Source of the DNA: Planctomycetota bacterium
GTDB lineage: Bacteria > Planctomycetota > Planctomycetia > Pirellulales > Pirellulaceae
Reading direction: 5' to 3'
NCBI GenBank assembly: GCA_027622275.1
Contig: JAQBZB010000070.1
Span: 1 to 34,566, forward strand
DNA: 34,566 bases
Each line of letters opens with the position of its first letter. Positions within the stretch are counted from its first letter, which is position 1. The notes beneath the pieces were generated by a model, which had not been told where the DNA came from, ran no database searches, and saw nothing but the letters and a program-made list of their open reading frames with translations. Shown here piece after piece: positions 1 through 6,960 of this stretch. The position numbers and the translations under genes are program-made.

Positions 1-8
1 GGGGGATT

Positions 9-788
9 TTGAGTTTTTCTTGCTCAGCTTGCGAAGCAGTCTTCAAGAGTTCGCTTGTTCTGGGGCTAGGGCATATCATTTCGACGATTGAAGAGAAGTA
101 CCCTGAGTGGCTTGTCGGCGGTGAAGGAGTGCGGGCTCACGAGGTCACGTTTGTCTCGATCGCCGACGGAACCGAGGTTTCGCTTTCAGACCTTGGATAT
201 CGAGTCGTCTTAACAGGCCGTAACGATCGACGAGGATATCAAGTTGATGATGTATTATCGTACTCTCGTACCTGCGAGTTTATCGACGACTTTTATCGTA
301 GTCGCGTAGCCCCATCCGAGTTTCTTCGTTTCGGATTTAGGCACTGGTGGTATTTCTACTTTGAAAATGAGGACTTGGCTCACGAGTGGATTCGTAGAAT
401 TGGATTGTTCAATGCTGGACCTTTGGAACGCGAGTTCGAGGGCCACCCGATCAAGTCGAGCTACGTCGGCGTTTTCGGTGGCGAAAAGCGCGACGTTCGC
501 GTTTCTTTAAACGTCATAGAGTTCGCTCCTGAACTCGAACGGGAAGAGCAGATCAACTCGATCAAGACCCACAGCCTGTCGGAGAAACAACGAGCGGCTT
601 TAATTAAACAGGAGAAGGTGGCGGCTTCTCGGATTAGACGCGGCAAGACGTTTGCAGCCGCGATTGACTTCGACTCGTATCAAGAGTTTCCAAGTAATGA
701 GCTGGATGTTGGAGCGTTTGTCCGAGACGAATCGCAAGAACTAATTATTAAAATTCGAGCGGCTTCAACAGAAGCGGAGAGTTCATGA
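9..788 (+). CDS. Unknown protein, first gene of a three-gene PIN operon (possibly 5' partial)
   Basis: I do not recognise this 259-residue protein with confidence. The frame is open to the window edge and the first usable start is TTG at 9, so the gene may begin upstream. It has no signal peptide or membrane segment. The middle is aromatic-rich (FRHWWYFYF near residue 115). The C-terminal part (about 215-250, AAIDFDSYQEF followed by a helix) loosely resembles the end of TIGR04255-family proteins, which usually read LDIDVY plus a helix; I treat this as a weak hint only. It overlaps the next gene by 4 bases (ATGA at 785-788), so the two are translationally coupled and probably act together. The DNA is more AT-rich than most of the window, which fits an acquired module. 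Confidence 0.75.
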   Translation: MSFSCSACEAVFKSSLVLGLGHIISTIEEKYPEWLVGGEGVRAHEVTFVSIADGTEVSLSDLGYRVVLTGRNDRRGYQVDDVLSYSRTCEFIDDFYRSRVAPSEFLRFGFRHWWYFYFENEDLAHEWIRRIGLFNAGPLEREFEGHPIKSSYVGVFGGEKRDVRVSLNVIEFAPELEREEQINSIKTHSLSEKQRAALIKQEKVAASRIRRGKTFAAAIDFDSYQEFPSNELDVGAFVRDESQELIIKIRAASTEAESS

Positions 789-1354
789 TGCATACAGGTG
801 AGATAAGTGAAGCCTTGGCCGTCGCCAAATTGGTCACCCAAGGAGGGTCAGCACTGACAGGCGGAGAGTATGACCCCGGAAAGAGCGTAACTGACGCATC
901 GACTCCCCGAACATACGGCGGCTCGACACGACAGCGTGAAGTTATAGGCTCGATGAAAAATCCGCGCGGGTATGTTCGCAGGGACATCCTTGAGGCAATT
1001 AGAATTGCTGCGGATGCGGCGGACCGACTCGCGATTGCGAGCAGAGATGTAGACCGCCCCGGAATGGCAGTCGCTGCACACGATCTCGCTGAATGTCTGG
1101 CGGCAATGTGGCATTATCGAGAGTTCGGAGACAAGCCTTGGCAACAAATCGTGCAGTTGTGTCAACAAGTGCTTTGCGAGCCAGATGAGTACGAAGACAT
1201 CCAACTAGAACAATCAGTAGCGATTCAGTCCGTTGTTCGCGACTATGTATCGCAGCGTTTTGCACGTCCTGGAGAGCGCAGGGAAGCACTCCGAATTCTG
1301 AGCGACGCGGGTTTCGACGTGTTTAGATTGGTCTCTGGCGTGGCGCAGCCCTGA
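785..1354 (+). CDS. Unknown helical protein, middle gene of the PIN operon
   Basis: A 189-residue protein that I cannot assign to a family. The first 60 residues are Gly/Ser/Thr-rich and probably disordered. From about residue 62 it is predicted to be nearly all helix (EAIRIAADAADRLAIA, AAHDLAECLAAMWHYREF), with no membrane segment and no signal peptide. The start ATG overlaps the stop of the upstream gene in an ATGA tetranucleotide, which makes the start secure. It is followed after 15 bases by a PIN-like nuclease gene. An antitoxin, adaptor or sensor role is possible from position alone, but nothing in the sequence demonstrates it. Confidence 0.8.
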   Translation: MMHTGEISEALAVAKLVTQGGSALTGGEYDPGKSVTDASTPRTYGGSTRQREVIGSMKNPRGYVRRDILEAIRIAADAADRLAIASRDVDRPGMAVAAHDLAECLAAMWHYREFGDKPWQQIVQLCQQVLCEPDEYEDIQLEQSVAIQSVVRDYVSQRFARPGERREALRILSDAGFDVFRLVSGVAQP

Positions 1355-1369
1355 ATCGGAAGACTAGTA

Positions 1370-2212
1370 GTGGCTACAGCCATATTCCTTGATACCACGA
1401 TCCAAATCGCGAGGTTTCTAGGGCCTCCGGACGTGAAGCACAAAATCAAGCAGCAACTCTGCTGCGCGAACTTGACTGTCACAAGCTTAGTAGTTCGGCA
1501 GGAGTGGAAGCGTCGTCTCCTCACAGATGCCCGATACGTTCTTGATATTCTTCGTAGGAAGAGACTCGACGTTGGTGCAACCCTTCGCCAAATCAAGTCA
1601 AAACTACAGGGTCCGCAGAATGCCCGGAAGTTTTCCATTTGCCTGGACATCATCGCATCTGGATTCGATGGACGCAACGAGATTACGGATGCAGGGGAGC
1701 GATTAGAGAATCTATGTGTGATGATGCTAGAAGACGGGCTCTCCCTATTTGACCACGACATTCACATCATTCGTGATTCCGGTTGTGGCTGCGCGAGCGT
1801 TGATGTTACGACCAACACACTCGGGCAATATGAGATCGGTCCGAGGAAATGCACAACGGCACCTCACGGCTGCGGCATCTCAGAGTTTTTCGACGCAAAG
1901 AAGGCTGAAATCGCAAATATCGCAGAATACTTACGGACCATTCCTACAGACAGCAAATCATCCGAGATCGACAAAGCCGAAGCCCTGATTGACGACTGGA
2001 TGCAGAATGCAGTGACATTAACCGAGCTGTCCCCTTGTCTTTCAATTGGCGACCTAGTCATTGCGATCGAAAGCAGCGGCATTCCGATCTTTTACACGTC
2101 GAATATTCGGGAAAGCAAACATCTCACGCGCTCGCTCAAGCAAAACCTCGTCATACTGAACAACAACTCTGAGGAAGCCGACACAGGTTATCCCCACGTT
2201 CTGGGCCGATGA
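1370..2212 (+). CDS. PIN-like domain protein with an internal Cys cluster
   Basis: A 280-residue protein starting at GTG 1370, 15 bases after the preceding stop. The N-terminus (AIFLDTTIQIARF) matches the first strand of PIN-like nucleases with Asp8. A Glu follows at residue 45 (VVRQEWKRR). The C-terminus has the late PIN pattern, IGDLVIAIESSGIPIFYTSN, with Asp228 and a polar Asn245/Glu248 region. PIN-fold proteins are metal-dependent RNases, often toxins. Unlike compact toxin PIN domains of about 130 residues, this one carries a large insert (about 55-200) with four Cys at 139, 141, 161 and 168 that could bind zinc. It ends the operon. PIN assignment is by pattern only; target and partner are unknown. 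Confidence 0.72.
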   Translation: MATAIFLDTTIQIARFLGPPDVKHKIKQQLCCANLTVTSLVVRQEWKRRLLTDARYVLDILRRKRLDVGATLRQIKSKLQGPQNARKFSICLDIIASGFDGRNEITDAGERLENLCVMMLEDGLSLFDHDIHIIRDSGCGCASVDVTTNTLGQYEIGPRKCTTAPHGCGISEFFDAKKAEIANIAEYLRTIPTDSKSSEIDKAEALIDDWMQNAVTLTELSPCLSIGDLVIAIESSGIPIFYTSNIRESKHLTRSLKQNLVILNNNSEEADTGYPHVLGR

Positions 2213-2467
2213 TCGCCAGTGGACTTGTAACCCGTCGGGCCGGCTCGTCCGAAGCGTTGCCCGCCTGGATGGATGACCACGAAGCGCATGCGGATGACGC
2301 GTCGCCGAGGTGAGCAGCGACACCCGGCGAGGAGGCACAAGAGGTCGGCACAAGGGCGCAATAGAGAGCACAAGAGCGCCCCCATACTTTGATCGCCCAA
2401 AAACCGGCATGCGAGCTGCGCAGGCCGGAACCCCTCTGGGCGCGTTCGCGGTGTGTGAGAGAAGACG

Positions 2468-2567
2468 TCATCGACACAAATGCGATCCGCACTCGCACCA
2501 GCGTGAAGCCCTGTCGCTCCAGAAAGCGAACCATCTCTTTGTCAGAGGGACGTGGCAGGCTAGGCAC
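2468..2567 (-). pseudogene. hicA: hicA toxin remnant, frameshifted
   Basis: Read on the minus strand from a GTG at 2567, overlapping the hicB stop by 8 bases. The first 25 codons (MPSLPRPSDKEMVRFLERQG, then FTLVR) match the start of HicA mRNA interferases. The expected RGSH motif with the catalytic His appears only in a different frame (GSHLCR, then TGA at 2468), so a single-base indel after the LVRV segment breaks the gene. Nothing downstream to about 2215 resembles the HicA C-terminus. The toxin is therefore almost certainly inactive. A sequencing error could explain the indel, but not the missing C-terminal half. Confidence 0.7.
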
Positions 2568-2814
2568 TGTGAAGATCCGCGAGATTCAACTCGATGTGCC
2601 GAATCGTGATCGGTGAGTTCAATCGAAGCAAGGCGTCGTCGAGGCCGAAGGCTTCGATGTACCCGCGCAAAGCTTCTTTCAGATCGTCGATCGCCGCGTC
2701 TTCCGTCTCCCCTTCGCCGTACGCTGGGATGTCCGGCAGCCGAGCTGTGAATCCACCTACAGTCGGATCGGCGATCAATTCCACAGCCACTTCGTTGAGT
2801 TTCGTATTTGCCAT
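2560..2814 (-). CDS. hicB: HicB-like antitoxin
   Basis: An 84-residue protein with the HicB-like partial RNase H fold: a first strand (EVAVELIADPTVGGFTARLP), then DIPAYGEGETEDAAIDDLKE and an amphipathic helix EALRGYIEAF. This is the usual signature of type II HicB antitoxins, which bind and neutralise HicA. It lies directly upstream of, and overlaps, the hicA remnant at 2468-2567, which supports the assignment. The C-terminus is short and has no recognisable HTH or ribbon-helix-helix DNA-binding domain. With its toxin broken it is an orphan antitoxin, either decaying or kept as protection against a related toxin elsewhere. Confidence 0.8.
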   Translation of the reverse strand: MANTKLNEVAVELIADPTVGGFTARLPDIPAYGEGETEDAAIDDLKEALRGYIEAFGLDDALLRLNSPITIRHIELNLADLHSA

Positions 2815-2931
2815 GTTTGAATTCTAGCATCGTGGATGCTCCAAAGGCAGTTCAAATGAGCGGAAGTTGCGAAATGACTGCTGGCTGAAGGACACCGCGG
2901 TGAATCTGCGAGTCTGGTGTCTTTCCAAATC

Positions 2932-4251
2932 CTATGCGGGGTATTTCCACTCTCCGCGATACTCTCGTCGCAACAGCGCATTCGCTTCTTCGTCGCCGAC
3001 GCAGCGCTCCTTCGCTCCATCCCACTCGACGCTGCGACCGAGTTTGTACGACAACATGCCGAGCAAGCTCATGTTGGTCGAGCGATGACTTGATTCGATG
3101 TCGCAGACCGGCTTCTTGCCGGTTTCGATGCTGTTCATGAAATCGGCCCATAGCAACGTGATGCTGTGGCCGTCGGGCTCTTGCAGTTGGGCGTCTTGGT
3201 GAATCACTTGCTCCTTGCTGTTGTCCGGGTAAAACGTCCAGCCGTCGCGCCAACCCATGTGGAACGTCCCTTTGGTGCCGTAGAAGCAGCAGCCGATGGA
3301 ATGTTTCTCGGCTTCGTTGCCGGCAAAGCGGCGATGCTCCCAGGTGGCGGTGAACGATTCGAACTCGAAAGTCGCGACTTGCGAGTCGGGAGCGTCGGTC
3401 GTCTGTTCTTTCTCGTTGAGTACCGCTTCGCCTCGTATCGGCCGACCGCCGGTGGAATAGACCGTGCGAGGATACTTTTCGTCGGTCCACAGCAAGATTT
3501 GATCCAGCCAGTGAACGCCCCAATCGCCGAGCGTACCGTTGGCATAGTCAAGAAAGTTACGGAAGCCGCCTGGATGGATGCGGCTGTTGAAGGGACGCAG
3601 CGGCGCGGGGCCGCAATACATCTCCCAGTCGAGTCCTTCGGGCACTTCGCTGTTCGCGTTCGGCAATTCGGCCCCGCCGCGACTGTGAACGAAGGTGCGC
3701 ACCATGCCGATATCGCCCGCGCCGCCATCCTTCAGGAACTTCATCCCGGAAACAAAGTGCGGCCCAATGCGCCGGTGGAGGCCGACCTGAATCACACGCC
3801 CCGCAGCTTGAGCCGCGTTCAGCATCGCTCGGCTTTCCATAATCGTGTGGCCGGTCGGTTTCTCGACGAAGATGTGAGCACCTTTCTCGATCGCCGCGAT
3901 CGTATTCAGTGCGTGCCAGTGGTCGGGCGTGGCGATGATCGCAATGTCGATCTTCTCTTTGTCGAGCAGCTCGCGAAAATCACCGTACGTTTTCGGAGCG
4001 GCTCCCGAAAGATCCTTCACTTCCTCGGCGGCCAACTCCAACGCGTCTTGATCCACGTCGCACAAAGCCACCGCCTTGCACTGGCCGCCGGCCATCGCCT
4101 CTTTCAGAATGTTCATGCCCCACCAGCCCGAACCGATTAACGCGATCCGATATTGTTTGGCCTTCGGTGCGGCGTGGATGAATGGAACCCCGCTCAGTGC
4201 GAGTCCCGTGGCAGTGGTTGTATGGATGAATTGGCGGCGATTGAGTGTCAT
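2932..4251 (-). CDS. Gfo/Idh/MocA family oxidoreductase, Tat-exported
   Basis: A 439-residue NAD(P)-dependent oxidoreductase. It begins with a twin-arginine signal (NRRQFIHTTTATGLALSG, cleavage near residue 27). The Rossmann fold shows IALIGSGWWGMN for nucleotide binding, IIATPDHWHA, and the family hallmark FVEKPTGH. The C-terminal domain carries GTLGDWGVHWLDQ, which supplies the conserved Asp and His of the active site. The ATG is preceded by AAAGGAACCGAC, a good ribosome site at about 6 bases. Planctomycetes carry many such periplasmic enzymes with unknown sugar or inositol substrates. It lies downstream of the PQQ propeller gene on the same strand, but a 29-bp inverted-repeat element fills the space between them. 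Confidence 0.93.
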   Translation of the reverse strand: MTLNRRQFIHTTTATGLALSGVPFIHAAPKAKQYRIALIGSGWWGMNILKEAMAGGQCKAVALCDVDQDALELAAEEVKDLSGAAPKTYGDFRELLDKEKIDIAIIATPDHWHALNTIAAIEKGAHIFVEKPTGHTIMESRAMLNAAQAAGRVIQVGLHRRIGPHFVSGMKFLKDGGAGDIGMVRTFVHSRGGAELPNANSEVPEGLDWEMYCGPAPLRPFNSRIHPGGFRNFLDYANGTLGDWGVHWLDQILLWTDEKYPRTVYSTGGRPIRGEAVLNEKEQTTDAPDSQVATFEFESFTATWEHRRFAGNEAEKHSIGCCFYGTKGTFHMGWRDGWTFYPDNSKEQVIHQDAQLQEPDGHSITLLWADFMNSIETGKKPVCDIESSHRSTNMSLLGMLSYKLGRSVEWDGAKERCVGDEEANALLRREYRGEWKYPA

Positions 4252-4266
4252 GTCGGTTCCTTTGTG

Positions 4267-4384
4267 TAGCCATCACGCTCCGCCGTGATGAGCCTTGCTC
4301 GCTAGACGTTCTTATCGCTAATCGCGTTAATTACTTGTTCGATGTCCGTCGCGTGAGGCTCATCACGGCGGAGCGTGATGGCTA
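4267..4384. repeat. Perfect 29-bp inverted repeat pair around a 60-bp core
   Basis: The arm at 4267-4295 (TAGCCATCACGCTCCGCCGT and 9 further bases) is exactly the reverse complement of 4356-4384. Each arm is itself nearly palindromic (CATCACG-CTCCGC-CGTGATG). The element fills almost all the space between two minus-strand genes and supplies the TAG stop of the PQQ gene at 4382-4384. The structure fits a REP doublet or small MITE; it could also act as a terminator or mRNA-stabilising hairpin. Confidence 0.85.
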
Positions 4385-5602
4385 CTTTAGATCAACGCAG
4401 ACGACGTCGCCGTCCGCGCTGCGACAGTATACTCGCCCGTGGGCTAACGTGGGCGCGGTCCAACACTTGCCTTGGAGTACAGTAGCCTTGGCAAGTGATT
4501 TGAACTCGGTCGGCGAAGCACCGGCCACTGCCAACTCGCCGGTCTCGCTCAAGATGATCAAGTGTGAACCAGCGGCGATCAATGCGCCGCTGCCGAAGCC
4601 TGACTCGGACCATTGTATCTTGCCAGATGCGAGTTCAACGCACTTGAGCAATCGCTCGCCGGTCGTATCCCCGTCAATGCCGTACAGATACCCATCGATC
4701 AAGACGCTGGAGCTGAATTGGTTTTGGAAGTCCTTGCTCTTCCAGACATCTTCCGGTTCGCCCTCGGTCAGTTTGAGAAGGGCCGAGCCGCGATTGTATC
4801 CCGATGAAATGAAGACCGTGTCGCCGGATAGAATCGGATCGGCGGCGTTACATCCGAAACGAGTCAGCCATTTATAACGCCATTGTTCCTCCCCAGTGGC
4901 AATATCAACAGCGTGAAAATACTTGCCCGAAGCGATCAGTGCTAACCAGTTACCGTCATGCTGGAACGGTAACGGAGTTGCATAGCCCGCGTCTTTGTCG
5001 GCGGACGACCAAAGCAACTCGCCGGTCCGTTTGTCGACTGCGGCACCGGTTTCTCCGACGGCCAGAAGCAGCTTGTTGCCGAACACGACGGGTGATCCGC
5101 CGAACCCCCAGCCGGGCACGCGGACGCTCGCTTCTTCTGCAATGTTTTTCGACCATCGAACCTCGCCGCTGGCCGCGTCGAAACAGATTGCATTCCCTGC
5201 GCGACTTAACGTGTAGACAACGTTTTCGTCGACCGTTGGCGTCGACGTCGGACCGCCGTCGAAGAATTTGTCGTTCAGCGGCGCTTCGTACGAGTGTGTC
5301 CAGCGTGTGTCACCCGTCTCCGCCTCGAAACAATAAACCGTATCCGTGTTATCGCGATTGCCGAGCGTGAAGGCTCGTCCAGATGCAACGACGATCGACG
5401 AGAAGCCAGTGCCGACGTTGGCCCGCCACAGGACCGGCGGCCCGGCCGCTGGCCATTCAACGGAAAGCTGTGATTCGCGCGAGATGCCGTCGCGCGTCGG
5501 GCCTCGCCAACGAGGCCAATCTTCCGCCTCAACGCGCGCGCACGCGGCGGTCAACATCAGGAGATGCAGACCAAAGCAAAGTCGTCTTACCAGGTGAGTC
5601 AT
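4382..5602 (-). CDS. Secreted PQQ-type beta-propeller protein (BamB-like)
   Basis: A 406-residue protein with a Sec signal or lipoprotein-like N-terminus (VRRLCFGLHLLMLTAACA, then EAEDWPRWRGP). The DWPRWRGP...DGIS opening and repeated blades ending in GDTRW, GEVRW, GELLW, GEEQW and GKIQW are the tryptophan-docked repeats of PQQ-like eight-bladed propellers. Planctomycetes have many such secreted proteins, probably used for binding or scaffolding; no evidence here for bound PQQ or dehydrogenase activity. No good Shine-Dalgarno sequence precedes the ATG at 5602, but the signal peptide supports this start. The stop codon lies inside the inverted repeat at 4356-4384, so the repeat may have replaced the original 3' end. 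Confidence 0.92.
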   Translation of the reverse strand: MTHLVRRLCFGLHLLMLTAACARVEAEDWPRWRGPTRDGISRESQLSVEWPAAGPPVLWRANVGTGFSSIVVASGRAFTLGNRDNTDTVYCFEAETGDTRWTHSYEAPLNDKFFDGGPTSTPTVDENVVYTLSRAGNAICFDAASGEVRWSKNIAEEASVRVPGWGFGGSPVVFGNKLLLAVGETGAAVDKRTGELLWSSADKDAGYATPLPFQHDGNWLALIASGKYFHAVDIATGEEQWRYKWLTRFGCNAADPILSGDTVFISSGYNRGSALLKLTEGEPEDVWKSKDFQNQFSSSVLIDGYLYGIDGDTTGERLLKCVELASGKIQWSESGFGSGALIAAGSHLIILSETGELAVAGASPTEFKSLAKATVLQGKCWTAPTLAHGRVYCRSADGDVVCVDLK

Positions 5603-6235
5603 AACGATGGTGGATGGACTACGGAGAGGACGGGACGGATTGCAAATCGATGAACTCTCCTTGTCGACCGCTGAAAAGTGACGCCTGTCCCCAGCGAGCT
5701 TGCCTCGTTGGAACAGAAGATTTGTGAGTTAGCAACGAGCGATCCAACAATCGAGACCCCAACGGGCTTGTCTCGTTTGGTGAATGAGATTCGGAGCGAA
5801 CGCCAAGTCGCTGTGCAATGGTGGACGGTCGGAGCTTATTCACCCACGAGACGAGCTCGTGGGGGCCTTGGAAGCTCAGCGCCATCTCGCTAACTCACAA
5901 ATCTCTGGTTCCAACGGGGCAAGCCCGTTGGGGACCACGAAACTGACTACGTATCGCCACGTCATCCTGATGTTCCATGCCGACAAGGCTTGGCTCGTGT
6001 ACTATCCGAATGCGGCTCGTGCCCGCCAGATTAATCGTAACTTGCCGAATAATCGCACGTAAGGCGGTGTATATTCTCCATTCCCGCCAAATTCACCCAT
6101 TCGCAGTTACTCTGCAAAAACCTCATTGCGTGTAGAATGATGGGAAGTCAGGCGTCGATCCGACGATGTTCATTTGCACTATCTAGTTCTCCGACGAGCA
6201 GCAGTCTCCAACCCAGGGAGAAGCAGGTTTTATCC
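5603..6235. other. 633-bp gene-free region between divergent genes
   Basis: This gap separates the divergent PQQ gene and DUF3467 gene. It holds the long palindrome at 5688-5935 and should contain promoters for both sides, but I saw no convincing -35/-10 pair. Short open frames here have no family resemblance and mostly translate the palindrome arms. Confidence 0.6.
5688..5935. repeat. ~250-bp imperfect palindrome (MITE-like)
   Basis: The left arm (5688-5788) and the reverse complement of the right arm (about 5836-5935) align over about 100 bases. Both contain GCTTGCC(T/C)CGTTGGAAC, then ATTTGTGAGTTAGC, then, after a diverged stretch, GTCTCGT and GGTGAAT. About 47 bases separate the arms. 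The arms also contain smaller palindromes such as CCAACGGGGCAAGCCCGTTG. There is no transposase. A non-autonomous mobile element fits best; an RNA that folds into a very long hairpin is the alternative. Confidence 0.8.
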
Positions 6236-6859
6236 ATGAGTCAGCAAAATCAGCCACAACCCGAAGGAAATTCACAGCAGGTTCAGATGAGCCACGTCAC
6301 AGCGCGTGTTCCCGAGTCGGTGAGCCGTGGAGCGTTCAGCACGGGCGTGATTGTGATGACCGGTGGAAGCGAGTTCATTCTGGACTTCATTCAAAACATC
6401 GGTGGTCCGCCGCAAGTTGCCGCTCGCGTCGTGATGCCGCACGGTGCGTTGCCCCAGTTCGCCGAGGCACTGAAGAAGAACCTGGGGATGTATACGGAAC
6501 GATTTGGTCCGCCCCCTGAGTTACCGAAGCCGCCGCAACCGGCCAAACCTCAGTCGGCACAAGAGCTGTACGACGAGTTGAAGCTGCCCGATTCGCTACT
6601 CAGCGGTGCCTACTCGAATGGCGTCATGATCGGTCATACCGCATCGGAGTTTAAGCTCGACTTTTTGACCAATTTGTTTCCGCACTCGGCGGTATCGGCT
6701 CGCGTGTACTTGTCCGCACCACAGGTTCCACGCCTACTGGATTCGCTGACTTCGACATTTCAGCAATTCCAAGAACGAGTGCGTCAGCAGCAACAAGCAC
6801 AACAACAGCAAGCCCCTCCTCCGCCCCCTCCCGAATCGTCCGAAGACGAAATGGGCTGA
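6236..6859 (+). CDS. Double DUF3467 protein
   Basis: A 207-residue protein from the ATG at 6236; an upstream in-frame ATG at 6137 adds residues with no family likeness, while GAAGCAGG sits about 8 bases before 6236. It has two tandem copies of DUF3467: residues about 20-90 (YxNxV-like SRGAFSTGVIVMTGGSEFIL) and about 115-180 (LLSGAYSNGVMIGHTASEFK). Each has the pattern of a small Asn/Ser-Gly turn followed by a strand and DF. The single-domain family is widespread and of unknown function. The C-terminus is Gln- and Pro-rich (QQQQAQQQQAPPPPPP) and ends in acidic residues, probably disordered. It is 101 bases upstream of the radical SAM fusion gene on the same strand. Confidence 0.85.
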   Translation: MSQQNQPQPEGNSQQVQMSHVTARVPESVSRGAFSTGVIVMTGGSEFILDFIQNIGGPPQVAARVVMPHGALPQFAEALKKNLGMYTERFGPPPELPKPPQPAKPQSAQELYDELKLPDSLLSGAYSNGVMIGHTASEFKLDFLTNLFPHSAVSARVYLSAPQVPRLLDSLTSTFQQFQERVRQQQQAQQQQAPPPPPPESSEDEMG

Positions 6860-6869
6860 TGAAAGTCGA

Positions 6870-6955
6870 GCCTCGAACATCGAACGCGCAACTTTGAAGT
6901 GACAAGTCGTTCGATGTTCGATGTTGAGCGTTCAAAGTTCTAGGTTCCAAGTTCA
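6870..6955. repeat. Intergenic repeated-word stretch (TTCGATGTTCGATGTT, TTCAAAGTT)
   Basis: The gap before the radical SAM gene is made of repeated and inverted words: TCGAACATCGAACG, AACTTTGAA, then TTCGATGTTCGATGTTGAGC and TTCAAAGTT, then TTCCAAGTTCAAAGTC. They form an imperfect inverted repeat around about 6898-6908. Similar low-complexity words are common between genes in planctomycetes. No function is evident. Confidence 0.5.
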
Positions 6956-6960
6956 AAGTC

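Noticed and set aside
2213-2467. Short frames on both strands after the PIN operon
   Set aside because: No family likeness, no ribosome site; the minus-strand frame is the out-of-frame continuation of the hicA remnant.
3166-4140. A 324-codon open frame on the plus strand
   Set aside because: It is antisense to the Gfo/Idh/MocA gene, whose motifs are unmistakable, and its own translation resembles nothing.
4267-4384. CRISPR-like repeat unit
   Set aside because: Only two copies in inverted, not direct, orientation with a single 60-bp core.
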